Positions 12,275 through 24,591 are shown, counted from the stretch's first letter. The stretch: DNA of 64,000 nt from Powellomyces hirtus (GCA_025526995.1 JAHLKG010000001.1:992001-1056000), one strand, 5' to 3'. The notes: generated from the sequence alone by a model not told the origin. A program made the numbers and translations.

Positions 12275-12504
12275 GCAACTTGTCCACGCAAAGTAAGTTT
12301 GTGCTCATGGACACTACAGTAGTTTCGTACGGAATTACAATAAATATATGTGTGAGAAAGGAAATCAGTCTACATCGTTTCTGGAGGATGAGAGGAGCAC
12401 AGGCTTTGCATGATGAACAGCGCAAGATATGATAAGTTTCAAAACGAATCATCTCCGGCATCCTGTCCTTATTCCACCGCATGTCTTCCGTATGTCCTGC
12501 GCGA

Positions 12505-14092
12505 CTACCAGGCCGACATACCGACTTTGGCCTTCTTCCGGCTCTCGGTGCACGCAGCATCTTCATCTTTGGAGTCAATTGGACTGTGAGTACGGGGTAT
12601 TTGGAAAGGCCGGATAATAGGTGAATCTTTCACCGGGCATTTCCGTTTTATCGGCGAGGTGGCTTTGCGCACCGGCTCTCCAAACTTTTGAGTGACTTTC
12701 TCAGCGGACTTGGCGGTTCTTGCGTCCCGGCTGAAGTTCTTCAAAAAAGGGGGTTCGGATTGTCCCCTCATAGGTACCAATGGAAACTCTTTCGATGTCT
12801 TGTTGAACATCGCAAGCTTCTTCTCGTCGGTCTGTTGCTTGTCTTGCTGCAACGTCTCCATGTCCCTTCTTACCAGCCGTAGTCTCTGAGCGCTTTCGAG
12901 TTGGGCTTGTTGCTTGGCTTCTTGCAACTCTCTGAACCTCCTTTGCAACTGGCGATAGCTCGTTGTCATTTCAGCGACCTCTCCTTCGGCAACACGCTTT
13001 TCCTGCTTGAGGAGTGCAATGTTTGTCTCCAGATTTGCAACTTTTGTGTCTGCTTCGGTTTTTTCCCGCATAATTTTGGCGAACCGAGCCTTCCATTCAC
13101 CTGCAGGAGTTTGCTCGCAAGCAGCCAATTGCTCTGCGAGTTCTGTTTTCTCCTAGGGACCGTAGGCGAATTCTGTTTAACTCATATGGCTTTGCTTGGC
13201 ACGGCGAGGTCCTCCTTACCTGCTTCAGTTTTTCGATCATGTCATCTGCGGTTTGCTTTTCGTCCTTGACGTTTCTGACTTTCTGTTTGGTAATCTTCCG
13301 CTTTTGGACAGTCATTTCAAGGTTGGCCTCAAGCTCTGCGTTTCGCAGCGTACTTTGATGATAAGCGGCTTCGCTGATGGCGGCCTTTTCCTTCCAATCA
13401 TTTAGCGCCGAGGCAAGCTTCCTTTGTTCTTTCTCGCTACGCTCAACTGCTTCTTGAGATTTGGCTGCTCTCTGCTTCTGTTCTTTCAATTGAGTGTTGA
13501 GACGTGCGGCTTGCTGCTCGATCTCTTTGCTCGCCTTGTCATACCCAGGCAACTCCTTTCGAAATTCATCGAGGCTGGTTTCAAGTTGAGCAATATGCTG
13601 CTCCTTCTTCCTGTTTGCCTCCTCAGATGTGTTCAGTTTTGTCCGGTATTCGTCTCGGAGTCTGCTAATTTGAATGATGTGCTGCTCGTCCTCCTTGTGG
13701 ACCGCTTTGTATTCATCCAGTTTCTCTTCGCACAGATCCACAATCCTTTTCCGCTCATTTTCATACTTTCCCACGGTCTTCTTGCATTCGTCCTCAAGGA
13801 AAGTGATGCGCTGATTGCTTTCCCCAAGTTCTTTTTGACAGGCCACTAGCTCTATCTTGTAGCGTTTGGTTCTTTCCTCGACGGTGGCAGCGATCACTTG
13901 CTCTACCCGCGAAAGATAGTGTAGGTAGTATTCGTGAAGGCGACGAGTGTCGTTCCTCGTTTTTCCTTCTCTGACGCTCTGCTGGTTGCGTAGATCTGTG
14001 AGTTCTGTTCTCAGAGCACAGATTTCCTTGATCAAGTCCCGTTCCGATTCGGAAAGCGCGGGTGGAAGGTGAGGATAGTTATTGGTATTCAT
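12505..14092 (-). CDS. coiled-coil protein of unknown function
   Basis: Two exons, 14092-13220 and 13152-12505, joined in phase 0 through a 67-nt GT-AG intron; 506 aa. I do not recognise a family. Residues ~15-390 are almost continuous heptad-like coiled coil rich in Glu, Lys and Gln (for example ERDLIKEICALRTELTDL and DEYRTKLNTSEEANRKKEQ). The last ~110 residues are basic and Ser/Pro-rich with short motifs such as TSPIKRKCPVKDSP, suggesting phosphorylation sites and possibly a nuclear signal. A start further upstream is not supported: the frame continues 9 codons but without ATG. A structural or scaffold role (cytoskeletal, centrosomal or chromosomal) is possible but not shown. Confidence 0.7.
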
Positions 14093-14140
14093 TGGGGGAG
14101 GCACTGAGCCGCAGAGCAAGGAAGTCAGAAAGAGAAACTG

Positions 14141-14755
14141 TCAGAATGAGCGTGGGAACAAAGGCGCGTCGCGCGTTCTTTGAGATTCTATGACTGCGCA
14201 GTGACAGGCGTTTCTTTTTGTTTCTTGTGTTTGATCAGAACCCTCATCCCTCCTTCTTATATTCATTCTGCTGGCTTGTCTCTCCATGACTTTTTTCGTC
14301 ACTGACAGACGGCGTCGGAACACATTGCTTTTGCCCTCAGTGAATGAACGGTATGCGGGGGGCAGAAAGTCTTCGAGCAGCTCCAATGGCGCCGTGGGCG
14401 AGTACGTTGGGGTATAGTCAAAGGTGGCTGAAGGATGAGTCGGGATGTCAGACGCAGAGCGCGGCCGCGGTCTTGATGACGGAGGTGCTGGTCATGGGTT
14501 GCGTCACGATGCCGATGACGAGGCGGGGGAAACGCTTGGAGAAGGGGTCTGGGTAAGGGTTTGAGATATGGAGGTGACAGAAGCGGACGAGGAGAGCCGG
14601 CGCCCGACAGCGAACTGGGCCAGGAAGGACCGGGTGCTGCTACGACTTTGCAAACGCGGGCTGCCAGTCCATTGTGGCGGCTGGTTGTCGCCAGACGGGA
14701 TGCTCAGGAAGGAAGAAGAGTCGTAGGCACTGCGGCTCCTGGCCCGAGTTGACAT
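14141..14755 (-). pseudogene. doubtful Ser/Pro-rich reading frame interrupted by two TGA codons
   Basis: On the minus strand an ATG at 14755 opens a Ser/Arg-rich frame (MSTRARSRSAYDSSSFLSIP) that meets TGA at about 14506. Five codons later there is a second TGA. The same frame then stays open for about 115 codons to 14141 (DYTPTYSPTAPLELLEDFLP). I could not find a GT-AG intron that removes both stops and keeps phase. It may be a pseudogene, a gene with an unusual intron, or chance. No domain is recognised. Confidence 0.3.
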
Positions 14756-15331
14756 GAAGTGGCTTTTGCTGCGAGCACGGCCCAAATGGGTGTCAGAATA
14801 AAAATGCTTATGCAGGTGGATCTCTCATCAGTCACCGCAAGCGTCTATGGCGAGCGTCTGACCATTACAATCGCGAAACATGACTTTGCCATCTGAGAAG
14901 CAATCCCGCATCACCGGCCTTGGCGCCCTTGGTTTCTCCACTCTCCACCGTTCTACATTGTACCCCCCACTAATTGCAAATATGAGCGCCGGCGTCTCTC
15001 TCACTACCTGAATTCACAAGCCCTGATCTTGCCAAATTGTGCGCAAGCATCTGTACGTTTGTACCGCATGGGAGACTTGAAGCCCTTCGTCCCTGACAGT
15101 CATGCGGACAGCTTTCTTGACCACCCTCTGCTCTTCAGGCCCCTGCTATCTGGTATGCAATCGCGCGACTAAGCATTAGTCATCCCTCCTCAGTAGAGCT
15201 ATCACGTGTCCGGGTAATGATCTGCTGACTCATCAATCGGACTACCATTCTCCGCTCGCTCTGAAGAACGCTTCCGGAGAATACCCTCCGTGAGCCCGCA
15301 GTGCTCATAAAACCAAGGACAGGCCATAACC
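14756..15331. other. intergenic region upstream of the RhoGEF gene
   Basis: This stretch holds the presumed promoter and 5' UTR of the RhoGEF gene on the plus strand. No conserved coding segment, RNA gene or repeat stands out. Confidence 0.5.
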
Positions 15332-18300
15332 ATGGACAATTCTGAGGGCCAAAGTGCAACTGCAACTGCAACTGCAACAAAGTCAACCGATGTGCTACCC
15401 ACCGCAAATCAAATCAATGATGGGCAGAAAACTCCGCTACAGCCAAGAGCGTTGAGCTATGCAGAAATGGCCCCGAGAGATTCCATAACCGAGCTTGGAT
15501 CAGAATCCGCAGAAGTCCCGCAAATTGGGGGAATTGTTGATCGAGATCCCCTTGCCACAAACACCACCTCCTCCGTTGACTCATCCGAGAACCAGCAGAA
15601 GGATGATTCACATCAAGCGGTTTCACTTGTTGAGAAGAAAGAAGCCACAGAACCAGCTGTAGTGCACGCAAACGTCTGGGTACTCGGAACCGATGCAGAT
15701 ATCCTTCAGCCAATACTGTCAGCACCTACGGAACCAGATATCACCCCTCCTGTCCCGCCGGAAGTCACCCTTCCCGTACTGTCGGAGGAGTCGACAGATA
15801 CATCATCACAGGGTAACAAAATCGACAGCGAGAAAGAGCAATCTCTACCCACTGTTGTTTCACCAGATCCAAACGTCGAAGCTGACACAACACACGATGA
15901 TAGCATTCCGGCTGCAAGAGTTCTTTCGGTCGCAGAGGGCGAAATACCGACGTCAGAGCTTGTCGCTGAAAAAGACACTGAACCAGTCATGGAGCCGATC
16001 ACAGCATCAGACGCAGAACCCTTTTCAGAAACGGCTGTGCAAGTGGCTTTGGATACAGCCGTTTCAGCCGTTTCAGAAACGGCTGTGCAAGTCGATTCGG
16101 ATACAGTTGCCGAAGTAGCGGCAGAGATCGCGGCCGAAAGCGCCGCAGAAGTCATTGCAGAGCCTGTAGAGGAGATCGCTGCGCCATCGGAGACCTCACC
16201 TGTTCCACCTCCTACCTCGCCAGACCCCGCCATAACGGATTTAAGTGAGCCGGAAAACAAACTGGAAACTCCAAATGAGCGATCTGAAGTAGGCCGAGAT
16301 TCTACAACAGCGTCACTTGAAGGCGAGAGCGATGAATTACCACCAGTACCGGAACCGGCAGGCGATGGAACCGCTATAGCAAGCGAAGCAAGACCAAGCG
16401 AAGCAAGACCAAGCGAAGCAAGACCAAGCGAAGCAAGACCAAGCGAAACAAGACCAAGCGAAACAAGACCAAGCGAAACAAGACCAAGCGAAACGCGAAC
16501 AGCCCAGAAAGGCATGTCTCTACGAGTGATCGAGGCTCACACTCCCGGCGACGACACCGAACTAGCAATCGACGTCGGTGATGTTGTCGACCTTGACCTT
16601 ACGCCCGCCAGCAGTGAGGAACACTGGTGGTACGGCACAAACCGGTCCTGGGGTCCACACAACGGCGTGCAAGGGTACTTCCCTGCCAAATGCGTGGTAG
16701 TCGAAAGCTGGGACATTAACACTTCGACCGTTACGGCACCAACGGCCGACCAAAGTGACCAGGAAGACGGTCCGACTGCGACCGGTGGTGATGCGCTTGT
16801 CTCCGATAGCGAGCAGGAAGACGCTGCGGCCGAGGTTTCGGATGAGGTTCCCGAGGAGGAAGAACCGTTGTGGACAGCACCGGTCGGCAGTAAGGTCATT
16901 GTCAAAAACGAGTATCACAAAGCCAAAGCCGACGAGCTGGATCTCGAGGTCGGCGACCTGATTGTTGTCATGGAGGCTCCAGAGGGCGGGTGGTGGCGCG
17001 GAATGAAAAACCTGGGCGGAAAACAACCCCTGTCGGGATGGTTCCCGGCCATCATGGTGCGCCCCGAAGAAATCTTCGCCAGACCTGAAAAAAGCACCGC
17101 CAACAACCACAACGAACTCATCGCAAACCAGGCCGCCTCTGCCGAGGAACGGGAGCAGGAAGAAGGGATGGGCGACAAACGCAAATCGTGGTTCCACAAG
17201 CGTATGACGATCAAGAAACCTGATTCAAAGGGGTTCATTGGCAACGGGTCGGCAACAGCGGCATCGGCAGGACAGAAAAAGAAAAGTCGGACAAGGTCCA
17301 TGTCTGCCCCGATCCCGCACGCCTGTTCGACATCTTCAAGTCTTATTGATGGTCTTTCTGCCGACGCCCTTGGTCTCTCAGTAGTGACCGAGGGATCGGG
17401 CGACCTGGACGTTTTTGCAAATGCTAGCGAAGACGCCGCCTCACGATCCCGCCACAATTCACTTCCGCGGAATTCACGATCACGGAGCCAGCCGCCCAAC
17501 CCGTACGTCCCCGATGCCAATAACAGTGGTGCCTCCACGGCACCTTCATCCAAGGGCATGAACCGCCTGTCCACATTCCTCAGTGGAAAATCGAATCAGA
17601 GTCGTTTGTCCCTCTTTGCGCCTTCCCGGAGCACACTCTCCGAAAGCAGCTTTGACTCCTCGGTAGCGACATTTGCCCGTGGTTCGCCTGCCATCAACAT
17701 TGATGATCTGATGGTGGTCCAGAACGAGAGGTGGCAGGACCGCGTGTCGCCTGAAGTCATCCAGAGCATGTCGCATAGAGCTCAGCAGCGCATGACTGCC
17801 ATATTTGAATTCATTGCTACCGAGCGCGATTATGTTCGAGATCTCAAAATCATCATTGGGGTACTGTGTTGGCCCTTGTGCCCCGTTTCCCGTATTCAGT
17901 CTTTCCGTTTCGGCTTGTAATCTTTCTGATGACATCTCATGCTCTAGATCTTTATGAAACCGATGACGGAAAAGAAAGTCGTCAGCCCAAAAGTTATCGG
18001 CCAGCTCTTCTCAAATATTGAACAGCTTTTGGTTGTCAACCAGGTAAGTTATCAGTCATCCGCATTGCTTACCCACCCTAGGATACTCTGTTCCTATTGT
18101 TATCTCCATTTATGCATTATCACGTTTCCTCTCAAACCACATACTGATTCCACGTCTCGATCTTTCTTCATCTCTGTTTTTTTCCAGGAATTCCTCAGCG
18201 CACTCGAAGATCTGTACAATGGCAATCCCATCATCGAGCGATTCGGAGACTTTCTCTCTACATCCGTAAGAGCAATTCTGGTCCTTTCTTACGTTACTTT

Positions 18301-21300
18301 GGCTTACACTCTTATGTTTCCTTCACGCATTTTCCATATTAGATGGATCGGCTCGTGAGTTACACTCCGTACTGCAGCCGACAAGCCGTTTCAGGCGCAA
18401 AACACCTCAGCTTGATGCAGAGCAAGAAGGAGTATCGGGTATTTCTGGAGGTAAGCCACCATTTCAATTTGCTGTATCGTCCGTCCCCGATCTCATGTTG
18501 ACACAACTTTGGTATTGCTGACAATAGGAAAGTTACAAGCACCCGCTAACACGACGTCTCGACCTTGGGGGGTTTCTGATCAAGCCCGTGCAACGAATCT
18601 GCAAATACCCTTTGCTAATCCGAGTAAGCAGATACTCCTCTTCCCCCCGTCCTTTCGTCTCTTACTGCATACTCTAACCGTTCTTTTTTTTTTGCTTGCA
18701 GGAGATCATTAAATACACTGACGAGACATCGGAGGATTTCGAGCCGCTCAAGGGCGCTGCGGAACGGATCTCGGGCATCATCGCGATGGTAAATGCGGGA
18801 ACGAAGATGTCGGAAGGTGGTGTAAGAAAGATGGCGGAGATTCAGCACGAGTTTGGCGACGTATGTAGTCTACTTTCCATCAGCGTGTTACGGTTGCTTG
18901 CATGCTCCCTTACACCATCCATCTCCCAACTAGAAAACCAACCTTCTCGGCAACAACCCGTCCCGACATCTTCTCCGCGAAGACGCCGTCTTCGTGTCTG
19001 CGCCGCCGGATGACGTCAAGAAACCGCGGCAGCTATTCATGTTCAACGACAGTCTGCTGTGCGCCAAAAAGGATTGGCGGGACAAGTGGCATACCGTCGC
19101 GCAGGCATCGTTCAAGGAGTGTCTGGTGGCGGATGTGAGGGATAAGATTACAGATAAAGGTATGGCGTTGATGTGGATGACGCTTCTTGGATGTTGCTGA
19201 TAATTCTTGGTAACACGTTGCTGACTTCGCATTGCAATCTGATCTCTCCAGCCACTAACCTTATCGAAATCGAGTTCCCAGCTGATGGCCCAATACGCGG
19301 GGCCAGTGTAGACCGATACCTCGTCCAACTCTCTACCACCAGCGTCAAAACCGGATGGGTCGACACCTACCGTCGTGCCAGCCTTCCTTTTGGCGTCACG
19401 ATCAAGACGAAGCACCAGACGAGCGCCGGTCTCATGACTCTATCGGGTGCACCTGCAGCCTCAACCACCACCGTGCTGGCCACGGGTGGCGGAGATGGAG
19501 AGGAAAGCGATGGCGGATCAGATGCGTTGCGTGTCGAGTTGGCTAAAGCTGTACTCCAGGCTGCTGAAGCGGTGGAGATGCGGGAGTTGGAACGTGTGAG
19601 GGCGGATGAGGCGCAGGCAACCGTGGATCGGTTGTTGGCGCAGGTGGCGGAACTGCAAACGGAGTTGGCGAGTACGAGGGCAGAGTGTGCTGCGCAACGG
19701 GAGGAGAGGGAGAAGTTGGTTGCGGCTTGGGAGGTCGAGCGACGCGTGCTTGCTGCGGAGCAAGAACAAATCTCCTCTCGGTTGCGGGAATCGGAGATTG
19801 CGGTTGCCGCGGAAAGACAGCATGTGAGCGATCTGCAGGAACAGAACGCGGTGCTGTCAGTAACAGTCGAACAAGGGCGCGCCACTGCCGAGTCGCGCGG
19901 ACGGGAGACCGAGCTAGTGCGGGGCGATTTGACTGCCGTGACGCGGCTTTTTGAAAAAGCGCAAGAAACACTCGCTGGTGTTCAAGCGCGGTTTTCCGAG
20001 GCGCAGGTGGTACACAGCGAAACTGTCGCGGGCTTGCAGCAGAAATTCCAAGAAGCGCAGGTAGCTCTCGGCGAGCGGGACGTGGATCGCACCCGATTGC
20101 AATTCGAGTGTAATCGTATGCAGCAGAACCTTACGCGGGCGCAGGGTGCGGCTGAGAATGCGGAGAAGGAACATCGCGCGACGGTGGGCAAGTTGAAGAA
20201 GATTCTGGAGGAGCGGGACAGGGCACTTGCGGGCAAGACTGCCGAGATAGCTGAAATGACGCGGCGGATGGGTGAGGCCGCGGAGAAATTCGCCGCAGCC
20301 GAGCGGGAAGCAGTAAAAATCAAATCCGAACAAGCCGAGCGCGTGAAAACCGGGGAGGAAGCCGTCGGGCGACTCAACGCCGAACTTGCGAAAGTTAAAA
20401 AAGACCGCGCGCGGGAACAACAGCAATTCTCCGATTCCGAACGGGCGCGGCGAGATTTGCAGCGGCAACTTGAGACGGGTCGCGCGCAGTACAAACAGCT
20501 TGGGGACGCAAACCGTCAGCTGGCCGCTGAACACGCCAAGCAGAAACACACGCTGAGCGAAAATAAAGTCCAGATCCGGTTGTTTGGGCAGGACCGGCAG
20601 GCGCTGGATAGCAAAATTGCCGAGCTGACCGACCAGTTGGCGACTTCGAACAAAGCGTTGGAAAGCGCGCGCGCGGCGGCAGAAGTATCACGGGACACGA
20701 TTCGGAAATTGCATGAGGAAGTGCACCGTATCACTCTGCGGGCCGAGCGGGCAGAAGAGAAAGTGGCGCCGATGGAACGGTACCGGGTAAACGTGACGCG
20801 TCTGACGGATGAAAACAAGGAGTTGAAGGCGAAGCAGCAGGAAGAGCTCGCTAAAGTCAAACGGGATGCGGACGAGATCCGTCGACGACTGGAGGACGCT
20901 GAGCGGGACGAGCGGGACGCGTCAAAAGTCGTTGAACGCGTTGAACGCGAGAAATCCAAACTCGAGAAAGAAAAGGAGTTGCTGGAGAGTTCCATAACCA
21001 TGTGGAAGAAAGAAAATGCAGCGTTGGAGAAAGATAAGGCGGTGTTGGAGGCCGACAAGAATGGGTTGGAGAAAGAGGAGGCGCGGCTGAAACGCGAATT
21101 TGCCACCAAAGCAGACGAGCTCAGTGCGAGTGCGAAAGAGGAAGCGCGTTTGAAGGACAAAGTGAAAGCGCTCAAACGTGAACACCGGCACAACGCAGCT
21201 GAGCAAATGGAACATTTCCGGCGGCTCAGCTTTGCGCACGAAGAGCTGCAACGACGCTGCATGCACGCAGAGCGACTGTGCGAAATTGGGCAGGAAGAAC

Positions 21301-22667
21301 TCCGATTAGCACATGCACAGATCGCAACACTACAAGGCCGTGCAAACGCAGCCGGGGAAGCAGAAAGCAAGTGTGTGGAGCTACAAGAGGAATTGTTGCA
21401 GACCCGGGATGCTGCCCGAGCTGCTGAGACCGAGATGGAACGCATCAGCACGTCGAGCGCAAAGAACAACAAGGAGCTCGCGAGTCTCAAAGCGGCTTTT
21501 GCGGATATCGGACGTGCAGTGACCCTGTCTGCACAGATCCATGCTGCGACCGCTGCATCCAGCACCTCCCGATTGTCATTGTCAACTGGGCTGGAAGGCG
21601 GAGGTGGTCCAACAGTGGCGGCGTCTTCGCCCGTATTACCACGATCAACTTCGTCGGTTCTGCCACGCGCATTCTCATCATCCGCAATACCGTCCCATCA
21701 CGCCTCCTCGTGCTTAGGACAACCGTTCCGCTCAGCGGCAGGCGCGGTCATTAGCAAGCAACAACAAACGCAACACGAGCTTTTAACCGCCCTCCACGAC
21801 GGGTACGAAAATCAGGACGGCAGCTCCTTCATCGCCGACAAGGTCTTTGCCTCAGCCGACAAGAGCGGTGCCCACAACGTTCTCGCAATAGTCGCACGCA
21901 TTCACGACTTGATTCTCGAGAACGACCACGGCAAAACCGAGCTCGAGGCCGCATTGATGAAAATTGAGGAATTGGAGGAACAACGCGATGTAGCGGTGTT
22001 GGAAGCTGCCGACATCAAGACCGCGTATGACAAGATTAGCGCGAAGTGGAAATCGCGCGCGGACGGCATCAGAGCCAATTGCGACCGGTTGAAAGAAACA
22101 GTTGAGACCAAAACGCTTGAAAACGCCACATTGTCGCGGCAAATCAGCGAACAAACGGAACGACTGGAGAAACAAGACCGCGAGCGCCGGGACACTGAGG
22201 TGAAAATGCAGAAACTGGTTGCAACGATGCGATCGCACAAAGCAACGTTCGACCGCACGATTGCCGACTTCCAAGCGCGCACCATCAAATTCACCCAGGA
22301 CTATGAACATTTATGCGCCGTCAAGAATGAGGCAATACAGCGTGCCCAAGAATACCGGGCAAGGATGCGGGAAGCAGAGTCGGAGAGAAATCATCTGCTA
22401 CATCTAACAACCTCGTTGCGTGAGGTGAAGCAGAAAACAGAAGCGTTGCTGGAAGGCGCGAATGAGACGGCCAAGGCGATGGCGGGGGAAATTGCGCGCA
22501 CAAAAAAAATGCGCGAGGACCGACCACCCTTGGACGGTGGTAGAGCGTACGGGGATAGTGCGGATGTTCTCAAGTTTCTGGTTGCGGCTGCGAGCAATGA
22601 TGTGCGGGAGGCGGCCCGACGCCGGGGCATGTCGCCGAAGCGGGCGCCAGAGGTCGCTGCCATGTGA
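15332..22667 (+). CDS. giant RhoGEF: two SH3, DH, PH, long coiled coil
   Basis: Eight exons: 15332-17860, 17948-18043, 18188-18265, 18343-18450, 18528-18623, 18702-18860, 18934-19159, 19252-22667; 2,235 aa. Order of domains: an acidic Ser/Thr/Ala-rich region with an 8-unit repeat (~350-390); SH3 no. 1 (~394-455, EEHWWYGTN and GVQGYFPAKCV); SH3 no. 2 (~517-580, EGGWWRGMKN and SGWFPAIMV); DH/RhoGEF (~820-1015; FIATERDYVRDL, FLIKPVQRICKYPLLI); PH (~1028-1135; RQLFMFNDSLLCAK); then ~650 residues of Glu/Arg/Lys-rich coiled coil and a second shorter coiled coil at the end. DH-PH cassettes load GTP on Rho-family GTPases at membranes; SH3 domains bind proline motifs. The PH end and coiled coil are in one open exon, so this is one gene. 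Likely a cortical actin/polarity regulator (inference). Confidence 0.9.
15354..15379 (+). repeat. short hexanucleotide repeat in the RhoGEF N-terminus
   Basis: Four tandem copies of a six-base unit (GCAACT type) just after the start codon encode an Ala-Thr dipeptide run. Confidence 0.8.
16381..16500 (+). repeat. 15-bp coding minisatellite, 8 units
   Basis: Eight tandem 15-bp units encode SEARP x4 and then SETRP-type units. Units 1-4 are identical to each other; units 5-7 are identical and differ from the first block by one base (GCA to ACA, Ala to Thr); unit 8 is diverged at its end. The repeat lies just before the first SH3 domain. Multiples of 15 bp keep the frame, so copy number can vary without breaking the protein. 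Confidence 0.95.
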
Positions 22668-22917
22668 ACATTCTTTGGATATTTCTTTCGTTTGGCAAGG
22701 TGCAGTGGATGAGACAGCGACAGCTGGCTCGCTGATATACACACAATTTATATAGATATATACATTTTTTTGGCTCGGTACTTCAATGTGCACAAATGAC
22801 TATACTAACTAGCGTATGTGTTGTCGTATTTCGAAGACCACGATGGTATGCTATAGAATACTCTGTAGACCCCCAGCTACCTCACTAGAAGCTCCCATAA
22901 TGTTTCATGTGAGAATA

Positions 22918-24591
22918 TTAAGCCAAGCCGGCATGCGACTTCTCAATAAACGACTCCACCATGGAACGAGTTCGCGCGCCTTGATCCCCCGGGGCCAAAT
23001 GTCCAGCCTGGAGGACCTCCACTCTGCGCAAATTTGCAAACTCAGTGATGTACCCCGCGACGAGGCCATCATCGTGTTTCCAAACCCGGCGGTCGGCATC
23101 GCGGTACCCTTGTTGGCCACACCACTCCAGGCCGTGAATCCACTCTGTCTGGCCCATGATGCCGTCGCGAAAGTCAAACTGACCTTGATAGAGCAGAACG
23201 TGGTATCCAGTGTTCAGCAGTTCCCCGATGAGGGGTGCGGCGCTTTGCATAATGTCCTGGGCCATTGCGACGCGGACGCTAGGATTCCGTGCAGCAAAGA
23301 CGCTGCATGTGTCGTGTATTTTTTGTGGCGAACAGACGTTGATTGCTCGACGAACGTCTTTCCGTCCCAAAAACGCTTCGAGCGCTATGTGGTCGTTGGG
23401 AACGGATCCTTTCCGGACATCATACACGTTTACTCCGCCGGAAGCCTCGGCAAAGTAGTCGAACAGCATATTTCGGATATCATTCGCCTCTTTCCATTGT
23501 TTGTTCAAAACATGCGTGATCGCAGTATCCGCTAGTATCGCCATCTGAGCAGCTTCTGTAGGGTTGACCAGGCCTAGTGCCAGAGCTACAAGGGCATGAG
23601 CTTTGATTTGTGTTACTGGGTCGGTCAGGCCGTCACCAATCAGAAATCCTTTGAGAGGAATCGGGTCATTCTCTAGTGGTGCAGCCATTTGGTTGTATGT
23701 GTTAATGGCCTCTGCAAAATGAGGGATGTACTTTCCCGCGTACGATTCTCCGGCAAGGTACAAGGACGCAAGGCGCTGCTCCGGAAATAGGCGATAAAAC
23801 TCGAGCAGGAATGTCAGAAGATCGCGACTGATGGTGGTTTGGTTTGTAGCGTACGAAAAGCCTTCGTTGCTGGCGTGGGGCGATTGGATATGAGGCTCAT
23901 CAAAATAGCTAAATCCGGTCCCAACGGGACTGTCGACGAACAATAGGGAGTTGTTCGCGTTCCAGGTGTCACGATTGCGCACTAGCTCATGATTGCCGTT
24001 GATGCGAAACGGTCCCATCTCTTCGAACAAGCCAATCATGGAGCTTGAACCAGGACCCCCTTGTAGCCACAGAATCAAGGGCGGCTGCGCTGAATTCTCC
24101 TGCTGTGATGACATCCGAGATAAGGCCAACGCGGGAGTGAACCAGAAAAACGTCTTTGCACCCTCATCGTTCCTGAATGGAACACCGGAGTCAAGAGCGA
24201 CGACAGCGCGGAACCAGTTCTGCAGGGCCAAGCTTACCTGACTGACACATAGCCTGCATAACTCTCTTTGATAGGATCTTCCGAGTCAGCCCACGGCAAA
24301 CGCCCGACCAGGTACTTTTCCTTTGGCTGGGTGCCCACCGCCTTTCGACTCTCCACCCGCGGATTCCACCACCATTGCGACCCTTGTCCCGAGCTGTCCT
24401 CGTTGTCACAAAGTCCCAGAATGGTGACACATATGAAAGCTAGAGAAGCCACCGATAATTTAACGGCGACAACAGACTTGGCAGACCTACAGAAGCGTGC
24501 AGGACAGTCGCGTCGGCATTCAGGCCTCCTTGGAACGCAGAGGCAAAGCGCGTGGAAAGGATGTTCTCCCGCACCTGGGTTTCCAACGCAT
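22918..24591 (-). CDS. secretory serine carboxypeptidase (family S10, CPVL-like)
   Basis: Three exons: 24591-24575, 24486-24238, 24172-22918; 506 aa. The small first exon is inferred: ATG plus 17 nt splices in phase to give a basic n-region followed by a hydrophobic stretch (KLSVASLAFICVTILGL), a good signal peptide; without it no ATG exists in the frame. S10 landmarks: LILWLQGGPGSSS oxyanion region, PVGTGFSYF, catalytic Ser in LAGESYAGKY, Asp in LYQGQFDFRDG and His in LQAGHLAPGDQ. It resembles the CPVL/retinoid-inducible branch more than Kex1, with no C-terminal membrane segment. Family role: removal of C-terminal residues in the vacuole, lysosome or outside the cell. It converges on the RhoGEF gene (250 nt gap). 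Confidence 0.88.

Noticed and set aside
16381..16500. CRISPR-like repeat array
   Set aside because: The units are contiguous 15-bp coding repeats without spacers in a eukaryotic gene.
15706..16515. 269-codon '(SLGLV)n' frame antisense to the RhoGEF N-terminus
   Set aside because: The repeat is the antisense reading of the SEARP/SETRP minisatellite; the plus-strand gene has the domains.
20516..21565. 349-codon Ser-rich frame antisense to the RhoGEF coiled coil
   Set aside because: It is the mirror of Glu/Arg-rich heptads on the opposite strand; composition is explained by the real gene.
19173..22667. Separate gene for the coiled coil starting at ATG 19173
   Set aside because: The first 27 codons fall in an intron of the RhoGEF model, and the second half of the PH domain lies in the same exon, so it is one gene.
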